A stretch of DNA of 64,000 nucleotides from Larix kaempferi (GCA_027924585.1 BSBM01000260.1:15389001-15453000), one strand, 5' to 3'. Shown: positions 33,525 through 46,100, counted from the stretch's first letter. Notes: generated by a model not told the origin, from the letters alone. Numbers and translations: made by a program.

Positions 33525-34859
33525 TGTTAGCATTTTGTAGCTCAGAGGCACTCCTACATCAGGTGCCTAGGTGCAGGGGTCCAAGAACTATGAAGTCTCA
33601 TTAAATATTCATAAAATGTTTGTATGAGCTTTTATTAAAGTTATTTTATGATGTGACTTTTAATTTAAAAGTGAGATGTACTTTATAGTGATTATAAAGT
33701 GATTTTTTAAATTATAAAGTTACTTTAAGTTATAAAGAGTACTTTTATTTTATTTAGAGTTATGTGACTTTTCAAAAAGAAAATTTGCTATATAGTTCAC
33801 TTAGGAGTTTTAAGTGAATGAGAAATTAGATCCTAGCCATAGATCTCTTGTCCAAGATCTAATCTCATCCATTGAATTTGAAGAGTCATGGGAGTTACCC
33901 TAATGAGATAAATAAAAGGAGATTAAACTTCATTTGGCACACATCAAAAGGAAGAGGCACGCATCTCAAGAGAAGAAGAGGAGAGGGCACGCATTCCAAA
34001 GAGAAAGAAGAGGTTTGAGTAGTGAGAGGAAGAGAGAAGAAGTCAACTCAAAGGAAGGGATCAAATTTCAAGAAGGGGAACGATTTTCCAGTAGGGGTGC
34101 ACTTGCTGAGATAGTCAGCAGTTTTCATTTTAGTAAAATCTGCCCGAGAATTGACTGCAGGCCGTACTGCAGTGATTTGGCACACTTTTCAAGGTAGAAA
34201 AGTGGCACAATAATAAAGGGGGTTTCAACATTTAATGAAGGGGCCGTACAATTGAGAGTGGAGGCCGTACAATAGAAGTTTTACTGCTGTTAGCACAAAT
34301 TTTGAGGTACTGTAGCAGCTGCCTGTTAAATCAGAATTTAAATAATCTTGTGCACACATATCGAGGAAGAAAATGCTGCTTGTGATGATCATACAGTGAA
34401 GCTGTGTATGCTGATTTCCTGTAGCTGACTGGGTTTACTTTGGCAAGCATTTCCAGGTTGAGGAAGGGCACATAATTTGAGGTTCTATTATGATTTTTCT
34501 ATCTTATGCTGTCATCCTCTCTGTAATGTTTTTCTCTTAAGCTCAATAAAGAATTTCTTCTCTTGGACTGGTTTTCCCCAAAGTGTGGGGTTTTTCCAGG
34601 GTCTTATTTGACCAAATTCTTGTGTTACAGTCTGCTGATTTTTAATTTCTGTTCATGGGATTATTGGACAGTTTGATGTTTTGATGTTTCTTCCGCTGCT
34701 ATCATAGCTTAATGAACAGTATATTAGCTTACAAATGCATTTATTAAGAACACAAAGAAGTGTGGTTGATTGGGTGCTTGTTGAAGTCTAATATCGAGGG
34801 TTCCTTAAGTGAAATTCTGTGTGTGCAACAGTGAGCAGATTTGTCATCTTTTTCTATCA
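33525..34859 (+). repeat. 3' LTR of the gag-protease copia element
   Basis: 1335 bases, directly after the polypurine tract. Scattered substitutions relative to the 5' LTR suggest an insertion that is not very recent. Confidence 0.9.
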
Positions 34860-34864
34860 TAACT

Positions 34865-35240
34865 TTTGACACATTTCCCAGCCAATTGACGATGTTCTAC
34901 ACATCAAGATATTTATATCACCACAAAGATCAACTCAATTGGAGTTTGTATGAGTAAAGTTAAGCCTCTTGCAAGTTGACCTATCCTATTGACCACCATG
35001 ATATCGAGTGGATGACATGTCAACTTCCATTACTAACACATGTGGAGATAGTCACATGTGGACTTTTAAGAAGATTCTAGAGGGTATGAAACCCTAACCC
35101 TAATCAAGAGTTGAGGATGTAAAAACCCTAACTGTAATTAGGAGTTGAAGATGTAAAAACCCTAACCCTAAAGGGTGAAAACGCAAAGTTGAGATTTTTT
35201 TTGGGTAAAACGGGTGCACTTGGAGTGTAAAATTCAATTT
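34865..35240. other. Intergenic DNA with telo-box-like repeats
   Basis: No gene. Three AAACCCTAA/AAACCCTAACCCTAA blocks are spaced by about 35 bases with GAGTTGA(G/A)GATGTA between them (about 35089-35172). Confidence 0.6.
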
Positions 35241-35261
35241 GTCGATCGATAAAAAAAGTCA

Positions 35262-35510
35262 AAAAAATTTCTCGGTTGAGAAAAAAGTCAACAAAATTTC
35301 TCGTTCGAGAAAAAAGTCAACAAAATTTCTCGTTCGAGAAAAAAGTCAACAAAATTTCTCGGTCGAGAGATTTTAATTTTCTCGGTCGAGAGATTTTAAT
35401 TTTCTCGGACGAGAAATTAAAATTTTCTTGGACAAGAAATTAAGATTTTCTCAGACGATAAATTAAGATTTTTCTTGGACGAGAAATTAAAATTTTCTCG
35501 GGTGAGAGTT
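35262..35510. repeat. Two tandem arrays sharing a CTCGnnCGAG palindrome
   Basis: The palindrome (CTCGTTCGAG, CTCGGTCGAG, CTCGGACGAG and variants) starts at 35271, 35300, 35329 and 35358 with a 29-base period and spacer AAAAAAGTCAACAAAATTT. It then starts at 35381, 35404, 35427, 35450, 35474 and 35497 with a 23-base period and spacer AnATTnnnATTTT. Looser copies follow to about 35680. Confidence 0.85.
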
Positions 35511-36530
35511 TGCCGTAAGTTTACTTGAGGTTAAATATTTTCTCGGTAGAGAGTTTAAAATTTTCTCGACCTAGAGGTTGGGCAATTTTTTTATCCAAAC
35601 TTTCTGGCAAAAATTTCGGTCGAGAGTTTAAAAACTATCGTTCGAGAGGTACGATTCTTTGTGTGAACTCTCGTCTGAGAGTTCATTTTTTATATAAAGT
35701 TGAGAAATTTCACCCCGAGGCACCGTAAATATTTGATCGTTCATTCCTGGTGATAGCAGACCTACGACGAAAACGACATAACAAATCGGCCACCCAAGAG
35801 CACAGGGCACCCAATCGCACAGGTCCACCCACGTTCAATTTTGTAGGGTTATTCTCCTTTGACAAGCATGTTCAAATTCTCTTTCATACCAATTGCTTTT
35901 GAATTTGATATAGGTTTCTTTGCTTGGCTCCACCTTGGTTGCTTGGCCTCGTCAACATAGGTTGTTTCACCCACTACCAATGGAACTGGATTTCATCCTA
36001 GGTGTTTTTTTATTGGAACTTCGGTAAGGGCAATTGATTGATATGGCACTTTGGTATTGCACCTTTACTATTTCCGAGTTGGTGGAAGGAAGGATAAACA
36101 AAAATAGTGTGACTCATAACAAAAATTTCCACCCACGATTCCAATGAAATAAATGGTATTCTTTTCTTTTTATTGGCCTGATTAATAGAACAAGAATTAA
36201 GAGACAATTCACCAACAAAGGGAGGTTGAGGAGCAAAAATCTCTCACTCAATAAAGGAGGGTGAGGAGCGTCACTCGATAAAGGAGGGTGAGGAGCGCAT
36301 CTCAAAATTTAAATGGTTTAGTTGTAGTGTTTCTTTTTTCACTTATTGGCTTTCAAGAAATTTGAATCTTAAACCTAATTCACTTTATTTCTCTTCTTAT
36401 CTACCATTCACTTATTTTTCCTTCTTTCTAATTAATTTAGGGTAGATTAGTGGGAGTTTATGACAATTAGTTTGAACACATAGGCATTGAATTTGTTTTT
36501 GTTTTTAGCTCTTCTTGAGAATATTGGAAG
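35511..36530. other. Intergenic DNA, no gene seen
   Basis: Scattered CTCG..GAG motifs continue to 35680. At about 36218-36300 a unit AAAGGAGGGTGAGGAGCG repeats three times. Otherwise nothing recognisable. Confidence 0.45.
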
Positions 36531-36578
36531 CTAAACATTTGAAAATTTGATTCTTTGAGGCTTTGATTTATAAAAAAT

Positions 36579-36896
36579 ATGATAATGGCCAAAAGAGGCA
36601 TATTTGGCATTGTAGAGCTTATCGTGGTGGGGATGGAAAACATTGTAATCAACAGAGCATATGGAGGGGATACGCAGGCAATCATGGAGGGATTTCATAA
36701 TCTGTTTTCCAAAATGGGGATCTATGCAATGCCAATTTATGTCACGGTTAACACAATTACACTCGCCCTGCGTTTTCCATATGCGGTGTTTTTTGAGGCA
36801 AGAGATGCCTTGCTCTTTGGATTTTTCCACGGGGTGGTCCACGTCTTCTCAACTAAAATACTTGGAGACTTTCTATCCCTTTGGATGGGACGATGA
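36579..36896 (+). CDS. Unrecognised 105-codon open frame
   Basis: The frame starts MIMAKRGIFGIVELIVVGME and is hydrophobic, ending GDFLSLWMGR. A 103-codon frame on the opposite strand (36531-36842; CNCVNRDINWHCIDPHFGKQ) overlaps nearly all of it. At most one is real, and I recognise neither. It may be part of a decayed element. Confidence 0.2.
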   Translation: MIMAKRGIFGIVELIVVGMENIVINRAYGGDTQAIMEGFHNLFSKMGIYAMPIYVTVNTITLALRFPYAVFFEARDALLFGFFHGVVHVFSTKILGDFLSLWMGR

Positions 36897-38566
36897 GTAT
36901 TAAATACCCAATTTGTTTTCATTCATTCTATCCTCTACAATTTGAGATCTCATATTTTTAGCTTTTATCAATTTAAAGGTTCGTTTGGAAGTACATGGAA
37001 ATGTTTGTGTGGTCTCTGTTTAATTTTGGATATCAAAATATTATTTAGGGTTTGAGTAGGGTATGAATAGAAGTATGAGATACCATAGTGATTAAAGGTG
37101 TAGTAGTCAACATAGACGTATCTTCTAATTTTTTGATCCCTCTCAGCTTAGGGGTTAAGATGGATCTATGCTAGTATTTTGTAGCTTAACTATTATGTCA
37201 TAATTAATCTTCAATAATATCCAATCATGTAATTTCTCTTTGGATTCCATGATTGTTTTTAGTTTTACATTGGATTTCTTTAAAATGTGAATGTCAATAT
37301 TGGTCCCATTTCCTCAATTCAAGATCCTCTCGAGTGAGAGGATGTCGATGTCATTCAAACTTTTCCAACATTATCTCTCTGTCTTCAAACTTTCCTTCAA
37401 TATTTTCTTTTGGAATGTTATCTTTTGTGCTTGTTCTTTGATATTAGATAGAATATCTTATAACATTTTATTTTAGTATAGTTTCAATTCACATTTATCA
37501 AGTTGAAGATCAACTTGTAGCATTTACTTTTGGTCTGCTTTAATTCTTTCTTCCCTTTTCCTCTAAAGTTAAAGTGTAACACTTTCTATCAATTTCTTTT
37601 GTCTTTCTTTAATCCTTGTTTGCATTTTTTATTTGAATTCATCTCTATTTAAACCTTTAAGCTTTTTGCAAATAACTTTTGAAGACTCTCCTACTGGGAG
37701 GATTACATAAATCCTATGGTAGATTGAGAGTTAAGTTGTCACAATGTGTGCTCTTTTTCAATATACTCAAAAGTTGTCTTTCATTAGTGGAAGAATGGTG
37801 ACTATGACAGTACACTCCAGTGCGAGGTGTTGTGAGTATGCCGGTGGATTGGTGTAGAACTGAAGGACCCACTAAAGTACGATGACATGTCTAATTCAAC
37901 CAAATTTGGAGAACAAGTTGAGAAACAAAGCATGCTAGGGAAGATGATTGCAGCGTTGGATTCCACTTTAGTAGAGACCTTGGCAAGATGGTGGGAAACA
38001 CATAGGACATTGCATCCTTGGGAGGACACAATCAAGGTGCTATAGACCTGCTTCTTGGCATTAACCATTGGCTACTATTCCCACCTATTCTATCGCCTAC
38101 CAAACGCAAGTGTTTGAGTGTAGTTCGCTGAATACCATTTTGGATGTCAACATAATTGGAAAGCAAACTAGGGAAATCCAGTTGCACTCAATGATCTTTA
38201 TTGTTGTCCCATTTTCTTATTTCAAACTGATGTTTGTTATCCCTACATACATCTTTTGGTTGGACTTTTCCTCAAATGATTGCTTCCAACACTTTTCTAT
38301 GAGTATACCTAGCAGGCATAAACTCGAGATACTTCTTGATCCCTACAACAAAACCGACATCTTGACTTAGTTATACAAATTGTTATTACTCCTGAATCAA
38401 TAGTTACTAAGAGACAATATAGGATGATTGATAACATTCTATATTATAGACTCCCCCACTTCAACAATGGGATTAGGAGTCCCTTCTTGCCATTTCTATG
38501 ACTTTCTTTGCCTGATTCCAGCTTGAATTTCAAGCTGACTTTGACAATCAATCAAATCTAACACAT
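36897..38566. other. Intergenic DNA, no gene seen
   Basis: It contains the third copy of the short foldback repeat at 37106-37176. Open stretches at 37802-38068 and 38068-38370 have no motifs I recognise. Confidence 0.45.
37106..37176. repeat. Short dispersed foldback repeat, copy 3 of 3
   Basis: Arms TCAACATAGACGTATCTT and, at the right, AAGATGGATCTATGCTAG are imperfect reverse complements around GATCCCTCTCAGCTTAGG. Total about 71 bases. Confidence 0.6.
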
Positions 38567-39050
38567 TATACAACCTGACAAGAACTCTAAATAGTTCTTG
38601 TTTTTTTATAAGTTGCATTTAGTGGCTATTTTTAACCCTGGATCAAAAAATGGTGCTACCGGCAACACACCATTTTTTTGAGGGATAAAATTACAAATTT
38701 TTGGAAACCCGTTAGTTAAATTTTTTTAATCACATAAAAAGACCAATTTTTAAAAATAAACAAAATAAACAATTTTTCTTCTAAAATTATTTATTAAAAT
38801 TTGAAAAAATATAACAATGTAAAAAAGTTAAATATTTTCAAATACAAAATTAATAAATTTAAAAAACTTAAAAACTTAAAAAAACATTAATAAAAAAATT
38901 AAAATGAAATTAATAATTAAAAATAAATTAAAAATTAAAATATATAAATATACATAAAAAAATTAAAAAAATTATATAAAATAAAAGAATAAATTAATTT
39001 TTTTTTTTTTATTAAAATGAAATTTTTATTAAATAAATAATATTTTTTAT
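38567..39050 (+). repeat. Solo arm of the foldback family
   Basis: TTAGTGGCTATTTTTAACC then ATGGTGCTACCGGCAACAC and GGGATAAAATTACAAATTTT match the arm units of the element at 25826-30310. An AT-rich stretch follows as in that element. Only one repeat unit is present and no inverted partner is near. Confidence 0.6.
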
Positions 39051-39967
39051 TGATCCCAGTCATGGACAATACTATACGGTTGGTAGAAATTAGCCATGGT
39101 TCGCATGAGGGTTTTCACAGTTTCGGGGGTTTGCTTCTGCAACCCCTAAAACCCTCCTTTTTCCCTTTTCACCTTTTTCCGACTGTCTCAACTGCTATGG
39201 ATGGAAACATATGGACGGACTGGCACACTAGCTTAAAGGTTACATATGGCATTCGATGGTGAGGAAGAAGTTGACTATTTGGAAGACCATGGCAAGGTCA
39301 AAAAATTTTCGTCACCTCGCTTGGTTGGAACTCCGGGATGTCCGAATACCCCTCTTCAACAAACCTCTCCCGAAATATTCCAGAACCGACAGCAGGCTTT
39401 CCAACCCCATCCACTAGAATCATGGCTACGTCTGCCAGCCCCCCTCATTGGACCACCATTCTGAGTCGATTGTCACTGTTTCATCGTTCTCATTGGATGT
39501 TAGGCCTCTTGAACCGATGTTAGGAGGAAACCCTTATTCCCTTTTCTCCTCAACAAATATCCATCTTAGGGTTTGGAGTCCAAACTGACTCCACTATCCT
39601 TCACACCGACCCTCTAGATCTGAACCTGCAAACACCTCTCGTCTCAGAACCGACGCCCTTCATAGGGTTCGAGCTCTTGGAAGCTGGTTGGCTCCGTTTT
39701 AATTTTGAGCTTCAAAATCAACAAACACTTTTCCGAGCAGAAGGGGAGTTACAACAAATCCCCAAGGGTTTCATCGCCTCCTTCCTCAGGCCAACATATT
39801 TGCAAGGAAATCCCATCGAGTCAAACTTTGGAAAAAGCAGCAGTGAAAGAAGAGAAGGATCAAAGAGCAGTAACGATGCGTCAGGGGACTCATCCTGAAA
39901 ATGAAGAAGGAACAAGTGTATAAACGTAACGAAAGGTCCTCTCAATCTGATTTGTCAGGTAAATGTT
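39051..39967 (+). other. Open but unrecognised stretch
   Basis: Several overlapping plus frames (39246-39464, 39338-39523, 39677-39898) have Pro/Ser-rich or Phe-rich peptides. Composition is less AT-rich than the flanks, so an old coding sequence is possible, perhaps a retrotransposon ORF1. No motif supports it. Confidence 0.3.
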
Positions 39968-42560
39968 TCAATAGGTCAAGTGTAATATCCTATCCAGATA
40001 TTCATGTTATAGCCGTATCCGGATATTCTCAATTAACTTGGAATAAACCCACAATTTTTGAAATAACCCACATTTTGATAGATATAAGATGATATATAAT
40101 TGATGATTGAATGTTACAATGATTTGGCCTTTATATAGGCCTACTAATACCTTTTCATCGAAAGGTTATGTTTTTTAATGTAAATGATTTAATTATTATT
40201 ATTATTATATGATTATATTACTATTATTGATTATTTAATATTATGTTTGTTATATTGCCTTCCCCTTAAGGGAAACTTTGTCCTCAAATCTTATTTAGTG
40301 AAGGACTTATCAATTATTCTTGTTCGTAACATCTTCTCATGGTCTTTTGAACTTGTAACTCTAATACTTGATGAAACAATGCGATATAATTTTCAAATTT
40401 CTGAGGTGAGTTGTCGCATTTCTTGAGAAGTGATCCATCCGAAATTTACCTTCATCGGAGTTGTTTTTTGGTTTGATGGAATAGAATTTCTTGTTTTCTG
40501 CTCCCCAACAATTTGGTGATTTTGTCTATTCTCTCCATCAAAGTAGTTAGTTTGTCTATAGGAGTAATGCTGTTTATTTTCATCTTGATTTTGTTAATTT
40601 TTATGATTCAGATGTCGATAAGGGCTATTTGTAACGTTACTTTTAATGTTCATAGTGTTTTCCTGCTTCGATTATTGTGTAGATCCTTCTTTAAGTGGGA
40701 AGATACCTTGAGCTGCGACTCGAATCGAGTCTGTAAATGTGCCTTTTAACTTGTCCTCTAACATTTTGTTATCATTCTGCATCATTTTAATAATTTCTTC
40801 TTGTGATTTCTTATCATCTCTGAACCTCTTATGTTGTTCTGTTAAATATACATTTTCTTCCTCTTTATCCAGTAGTTTTCCTTCGTTATCTTCATTTTAT
40901 TGTTCTTCCCTCTTAGTACCTTTTAACTTCCTAATTTTTCCAATTAATGTCTTGTTATGGTTTCTTAACCGATATATTTCTTCAGTGTTATTTGATAACG
41001 TGCTTTTGTCTGCTGTAATCTCCAACTTGTATGCCTTTTTAGTGCCGTTCTCTTTCTGCTGGAGTTCTTTAATCTGTTGCTAAAGGCGAAAATTCTCTGC
41101 TTCTTGGCATGTTAATTTTGTCTGAATTTGTGTGATTTCGTCATCTTTGTCCTTGATGATTTTGTTTAAATGTTTTATTTATTCTTCTAAATCGTCATTG
41201 CTTCATAAGGTGATTCTTCGACATTTTTTGAGTTTCTGATTTTGTCTTCAAGGTTTTTATTGTGACTTTTTAGATGTGATATTTTCTCATCCTTATCGGA
41301 TAACATTTTCTGGAGCTCTTTCTTTTTATATTTTAAGCTACGATTCTCCTGTTATGCTAAATGATTACGCAATTTTTGCTTCATAATATCGATTTGAAGA
41401 TCATTATTAGTTGATTTATATTGCTCTAACTCATCCAATGCTTCTTGTAACTGCGACTTTATTACCACATATATGTTTGTCATTGTTTGTGACTGTGTCT
41501 TCACTTCAACTTTTCCTTCTCTTCTTCGACAATAAAGGGTCTTCGACTTCTCTTCTTCTTAAAACTTCTTTAATACTTAAAAATTTCTAAATCTGGTATC
41601 TTTTATTCGATGACTAACTGATGATGATGCAGAAAATCCACTGCTCGGATCCAAATTCTGACTGCACCAGTGACTCTGGCTCACGAAAATGGTGAAGAAT
41701 GACTATATACACTGCTACCTTCGTCTCACACTAGCCACAATAGTCTTTTCCTTTCTCTTTATACAATGCAGGCTCACATGGAAAAAGTTATGCTCAAAAG
41801 GCACTTGGATCTCCTCGTTGGTTAACCTTTTGCTTTAGATTAAATTATTTGTGGATTGTGTGTAGATTAGGTGGTTGGGAAGAATGATTGTTACCCTCCC
41901 CACCCAAATTCAATTCTCATTTGCTCCTTGGCAGCCTTAAGACTTCTTATGCACTTCTAGCTTTTATGTTATTAAATAAAGAGAATTAAAGAATAAACTC
42001 AACCTAATTAAGGTATGAGTTATTATTTAAGATCCAATAACCTTTCAATAAGTAAATAATCTAATTAAGTTGTGAGTTGGTTTCTTGATAAAACCAAGGG
42101 TTGGTTTTATAAAAACCTATATTATGTGTGGTTTTATAAAACCAAGGGTTGGTTAAATAAAACCTATGTTGTGTTTTTTTTCATTTTTGTTTTCTTCTTT
42201 CCTTTTTTTATGGGATCTTCTTCCTTCTTCTCTTTGTTTTTTACTTCTTCATTTTTTTACTTCTTCATTTTCTTACTTCTTCCTTTTTTTGTTGACTTTC
42301 TTTTCTTCTTTTACTTGGTCAAAGACCACAATTTTAGGGAAGCCCTAGGATAATGGTTAAAAACCACAACAGAATAAACCCACAATTTCTGAAATAACCC
42401 ACATTTTGATAGATATAAGATGATATATAATTGATGATTGAAGATTACAATGCTTTGGTCTTTATATAGGCCTACTAATACCTTTTCATCGAAAGGTTAT
42501 GTCTTTTAATGTAAATGATTTAATTATTATTATTATTATATTATTATATTAACGCCTATT
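39968..42560 (-). mobile_element. Decayed LTR element with coiled-coil remnant
   Basis: A direct repeat at 40040-40222 and 42369-42550 (AATAAACCCACAATTT.. through TTTCATCGAAAGGTTATG.. and an (ATT)n tract) behaves like a pair of LTR fragments. Just inside the left one, CCTTCCCCTTAAGGGAAAC on the plus strand is, on the minus strand, a frame like the end of Ty3 pol (EDKVSLKGKA). Minus-strand frames at 40700-41560 are Lys/Glu/Leu-rich with heptads (KKKELQKMLSDKDEKISHLK) and many stops. No RT or integrase is visible. Confidence 0.5.
42060..42320. repeat. Tandem duplication and polypyrimidine tract
   Basis: AAAACCAAGGGTTGGTT recurs at about 42090 and 42140 beside GGTTTTATAAAACC palindromes. From 42170 to 42320 the plus strand is almost pure T/C. 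Open frames here (Phe-rich) come from base composition. Confidence 0.75.
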
Positions 42561-42599
42561 TCATTAAATTTGCACATATTAGGAAAAAATTGGACTAAA

Positions 42600-42870
42600 A
42601 AAGAGTAAATTTAGACTTTGAAAGTGTCAATATCAATCTTTCTAAAGTGCAAAATTAGGTTCTGAAAGTGGCAATATTGGCTTTGAAAAGTGTGTTTTTC
42701 TATTCGAATAGTGTGTTTTTTGACTACTTATGAACCCTAAAATTGCAGTTTTTTATTAGGAAACTATGAATTTCAATTCAAAAAGTGTGAATTTCAAATA
42801 AAAGTGCATTTTCCCTTTGGAAATGTGTAATTTTTTAAGGTGAAAAGTGCAATGTCTATAATATTCCGTT
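42600..42870. repeat. Cluster of AAAGTG-type short repeats
   Basis: About eight copies of a loose motif, GAAAGTGnnAATTT or AAAAGTGTGnnTTT, occur within 270 bases (near 42618, 42647, 42675, 42695, 42711, 42779, 42800, 42842). Clusters like this are typical subterminal repeats of plant DNA transposons. It lies about 300 bases beyond the end of the transposase-like pseudogene. Confidence 0.5.
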
Positions 42871-43181
42871 CTTGTTTGAATGACACGTTTATCAGTTCTT
42901 GTTTCTTTTTTGATACAGTATCAAGAATATCTAACTTCTTACATATATAACTTTAGTAGTTTCCAAATGAGGCAGGAATTCTTTGCGTAATCTGTATATG
43001 CACAACTTACTTACACAATAGTAACCAACAAACGGTGTATTCTGCATCACAGTAGTAATTTTTGTCAAATTCCTAGAGGCCCATGGATGTTCTAGACGCT
43101 CAACGTTTGCTCACCCAACCAGGTTGATAGACAGACTAGAAGGCTTGTAACAAAATATAAATTTGTTGGGCTAAGATCCCA

Positions 43182-46100
43182 TCAAACGATATCCATAGGA
43201 ACATCCATCCCACTCTCAACACTATGCCCCATCTGTTCTCGTTGTGCCTTAACTGCTGCAAGTCCCTTCTCATTTATTCTAATTTTTTCCCCTGACCATC
43301 CTAGCCTTGGTGACCATGCCCATATGATGCTATTTACATCGATCATTATATTTTCTTCTGCACCAACAACCCATTGTTGCTTTCTATTTAAGCAGTTTTT
43401 GTACAAGACCTTCAGATCCTTCGATGCTCCTGTTGGCTTACACCATTGCACCTCTACTTTGTAAGACCCAAGAGTACTAGCATCTGAATCCTGATAAATA
43501 TTACCAATTTTCCTACCCAACCATATTGCACAATCTAGATCTGGTGATTGCACAATGACCATTTGGCCCTTTACAACATCCACTCTTGGAATGAATTCAT
43601 CTCTAGGCTCGTTGCATACTGGTCCAACATAGCAATCCTGCAAAGCAGGAACATTTTCCTTCAAATAGGCATCCATAATTTCATGTTCATATCTTGTAGG
43701 TTCACTTCTATGAATATCATGGCTTGTCGATGGCCAAAAGTTAGTTTTTGACTGATCAACACTCTCGAAGGGTCTGCCCAAAGCTTTATATACAACGTCC
43801 CAATAATTTAACTGGGGACGCCAAAATTGTTCACCTCCCTTCTCAATCCCTTGATTCTAGAATGAAATATATGTTTCTATTCCTTTTTTTATTTCGTCAA
43901 TGTCTGAAGGTCTTTTTGATTGCATATTTAATAACCTAGGCTGCCCCACCGACAAGTCTGCGCTACCATATGGCAATGACCTCCATAGATGAATAGGAGA
44001 CGACCAAGCTTCATCTCGAAGTGATGCCGTCCATTGCATGACTGAAATGTTATATATGAGCTGAAATTTAAAAAAACTGGCATTTTTTGATACCGATGAT
44101 TTTGGCATTTCCATCCAAAAGGTGGGGTTTCAAAAAACTCTTAAAATCATAAAGTTCATCAATTAGATAAGGGACATAGAAATTTTTATCTTCACATGTC
44201 CTATACGTATCCATAATTTTCGAGAGTGAAAATATATCCTTGCGCATTAGCTTTACCGATAACCTTCCATAAGTTCCATCTATGTCTTCATGGGTGCGTC
44301 CAACCAGGAGAAGTCCAAATTCAACTATCTCGAACACTCTCCTTGATATTAAAAGAGATAAAAATGCAATACAAAGCGGTTTTTGTTATCACCTAAACAA
44401 TTATCCATTTGCAACAACATTATGGGTGGTAGTTTTCTATCTGGCATGCATTGATTAGTACCATCAACACACAATATATCATGTTGCATTACATCTTGTT
44501 TGTATATCACACACTTTTCATATGACTCTGATTGCAATAGAGCATCATGCAATTGGTGCTTAGATGTTCCACCTTTGTAGAGAAAATCACCATATTTATC
44601 AACCATTGGTTCTTCAAAACTCTTCAAGCATTTAGCCAGAGATGTCACAGTCAAATTCGATCCCATCTCTAAAAATGAGAGGCTGAAATGGCCAAAACCC
44701 CCAGTCTTGTGCCCATGAGTCAACATTCCAGTCAATGATATGGGAAGATTCATAACATTACTAAAAGCTTTTTACTTCTTACCCATCCTTGGAATGGAAT
44801 TCTTTGACTTATAGATTTTGTCATGAACAATACTCAGGAAAGTATTTGGATTTTTTTGTGAAGCTAATCTGTGAGAATAATATACTTGGCAACAACTTGC
44901 GATATATTTATTATGAACTTCCTGATGTCCTCGCAACCTTTCCACCTCATCTGGATCAGTGGTCCCCTTAAGCCTATCCTGTATTGTAATGCACTCATTA
45001 CACCTTGCAAAGGAGTTTGATTTAGAAATTTTAACATCTCGAAAATATTCTCTCATCACCTTGCTAAAGGAGGATTGTGATACTGGAGGCAAACCAATAC
45101 TTTCGGTTTCTTCATTTTCCATTTTTCGTAGCAAACCATGGGACATATTATATGGAAATAATTTCAAGCTTGTCCTTGTTCCATCTTTACTTATTAATTG
45201 TGTAAGATGTGGAGATTTGTCTGTATTCTCTTCTACAATTTTATTAATCGTAGCTACCAGTGCAACAATGTTCTCCCTATATTTTTCCAAGCCACTGTTA
45301 CCATGCACAACTCTCACATCACCATTCAAGAACATGCTTTTATAATTGTATAAAGTGATCCTTTTTATCCCATGGCATTTATACCATGCATTTTGACAGA
45401 TGTCTATTGTATCTAATCTCATTTTAAACATGCTTCTTTTTCTGTCATCTCCTTCTTTGGCCATAAGAGCATTTGATCCCATAGAATTTATAACATACTG
45501 TCTTCTTGAATTTCCATTCATACTATGAAATTTATTCACACATTCAACTATTGATTGAAGTGAAATTTTTGATAGACAAAGATTTGAGAAACAATGTTCA
45601 GTGACAATTTTTGAAAGGAATGCACCCTGATCAATTCCAGGCCTGTAAGTTACTGAGCTTGAATCTCTTTCAGAAATTTTAGTTCCAGCTTGATGCTTTA
45701 CGGAATTGTATGGCCTTGTTCCATTACATTTAACATCTGTATATTCACAATGGGGAGTACCTGGAAGGACCATCTGTAAAGGACATTCTTAAAAAATATT
45801 CCAAATGTTGACTATGTCTTCGTCTGTGTTCTTTTTTAGTATAACATCCAAAGGAACGTCATTGAGGTCAAGCAAATTGTTTGCAGACCATGTTACACGA
45901 GAGCCTTCAAATACACCACAATCCTCACAATTGTAGAAGACATTATGAACTAAAATACCAAACTCACCAACATCTAGTGGTTTGAATTGTACAATGTCTC
46001 CTTCAAAAACACTTGACACTATTCCCAGAGCAACATAATGTGGCTTTAAAGAAAATTGATGTATCAAATTAACTTTCTCTCCCACAAAATTGATATTGTG

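Larger units (their letters stand above)
30418..34859 (+). mobile_element. Complete non-autonomous Ty1/copia element (gag-protease only)
   Basis: LTRs 30418-31774 and 33525-34859 both begin TGTTAGCATTTTGTAGC and end TTTCTATCA. The 5-bp TSD TAACT lies at 30413-30417 and 34860-34864. Primer-binding site TGGTATTAGAGC is at 31775-31786 and polypurine tract AAGAGGGAG at 33516-33524. The internal part is only 1750 bases, with gag and protease; integrase, RT and RNase H are deleted. Movement would need enzymes from a related full copy. Confidence 0.92.

Noticed and set aside
35089-35172. Interstitial telomere or chromosome-end signal
   Set aside because: Only a few separated units, not a continuous telomeric array.
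35262-35510. Regularly spaced palindromes that resemble a CRISPR array
   Set aside because: Repeats are 10 bases, spacers are nearly identical to each other, and the context is plant nuclear DNA. It is a tandem array.
42072-42353. Phe-rich 93-codon open frame as a membrane protein
   Set aside because: It is produced by a polypyrimidine tract with only T/C codons; there is no other evidence of coding.
44773-44794. A 22-base intron to explain the stop at 44772 (GTAAGA...TTTTAG)
   Set aside because: Too short for a plant intron; a nonsense mutation is simpler.
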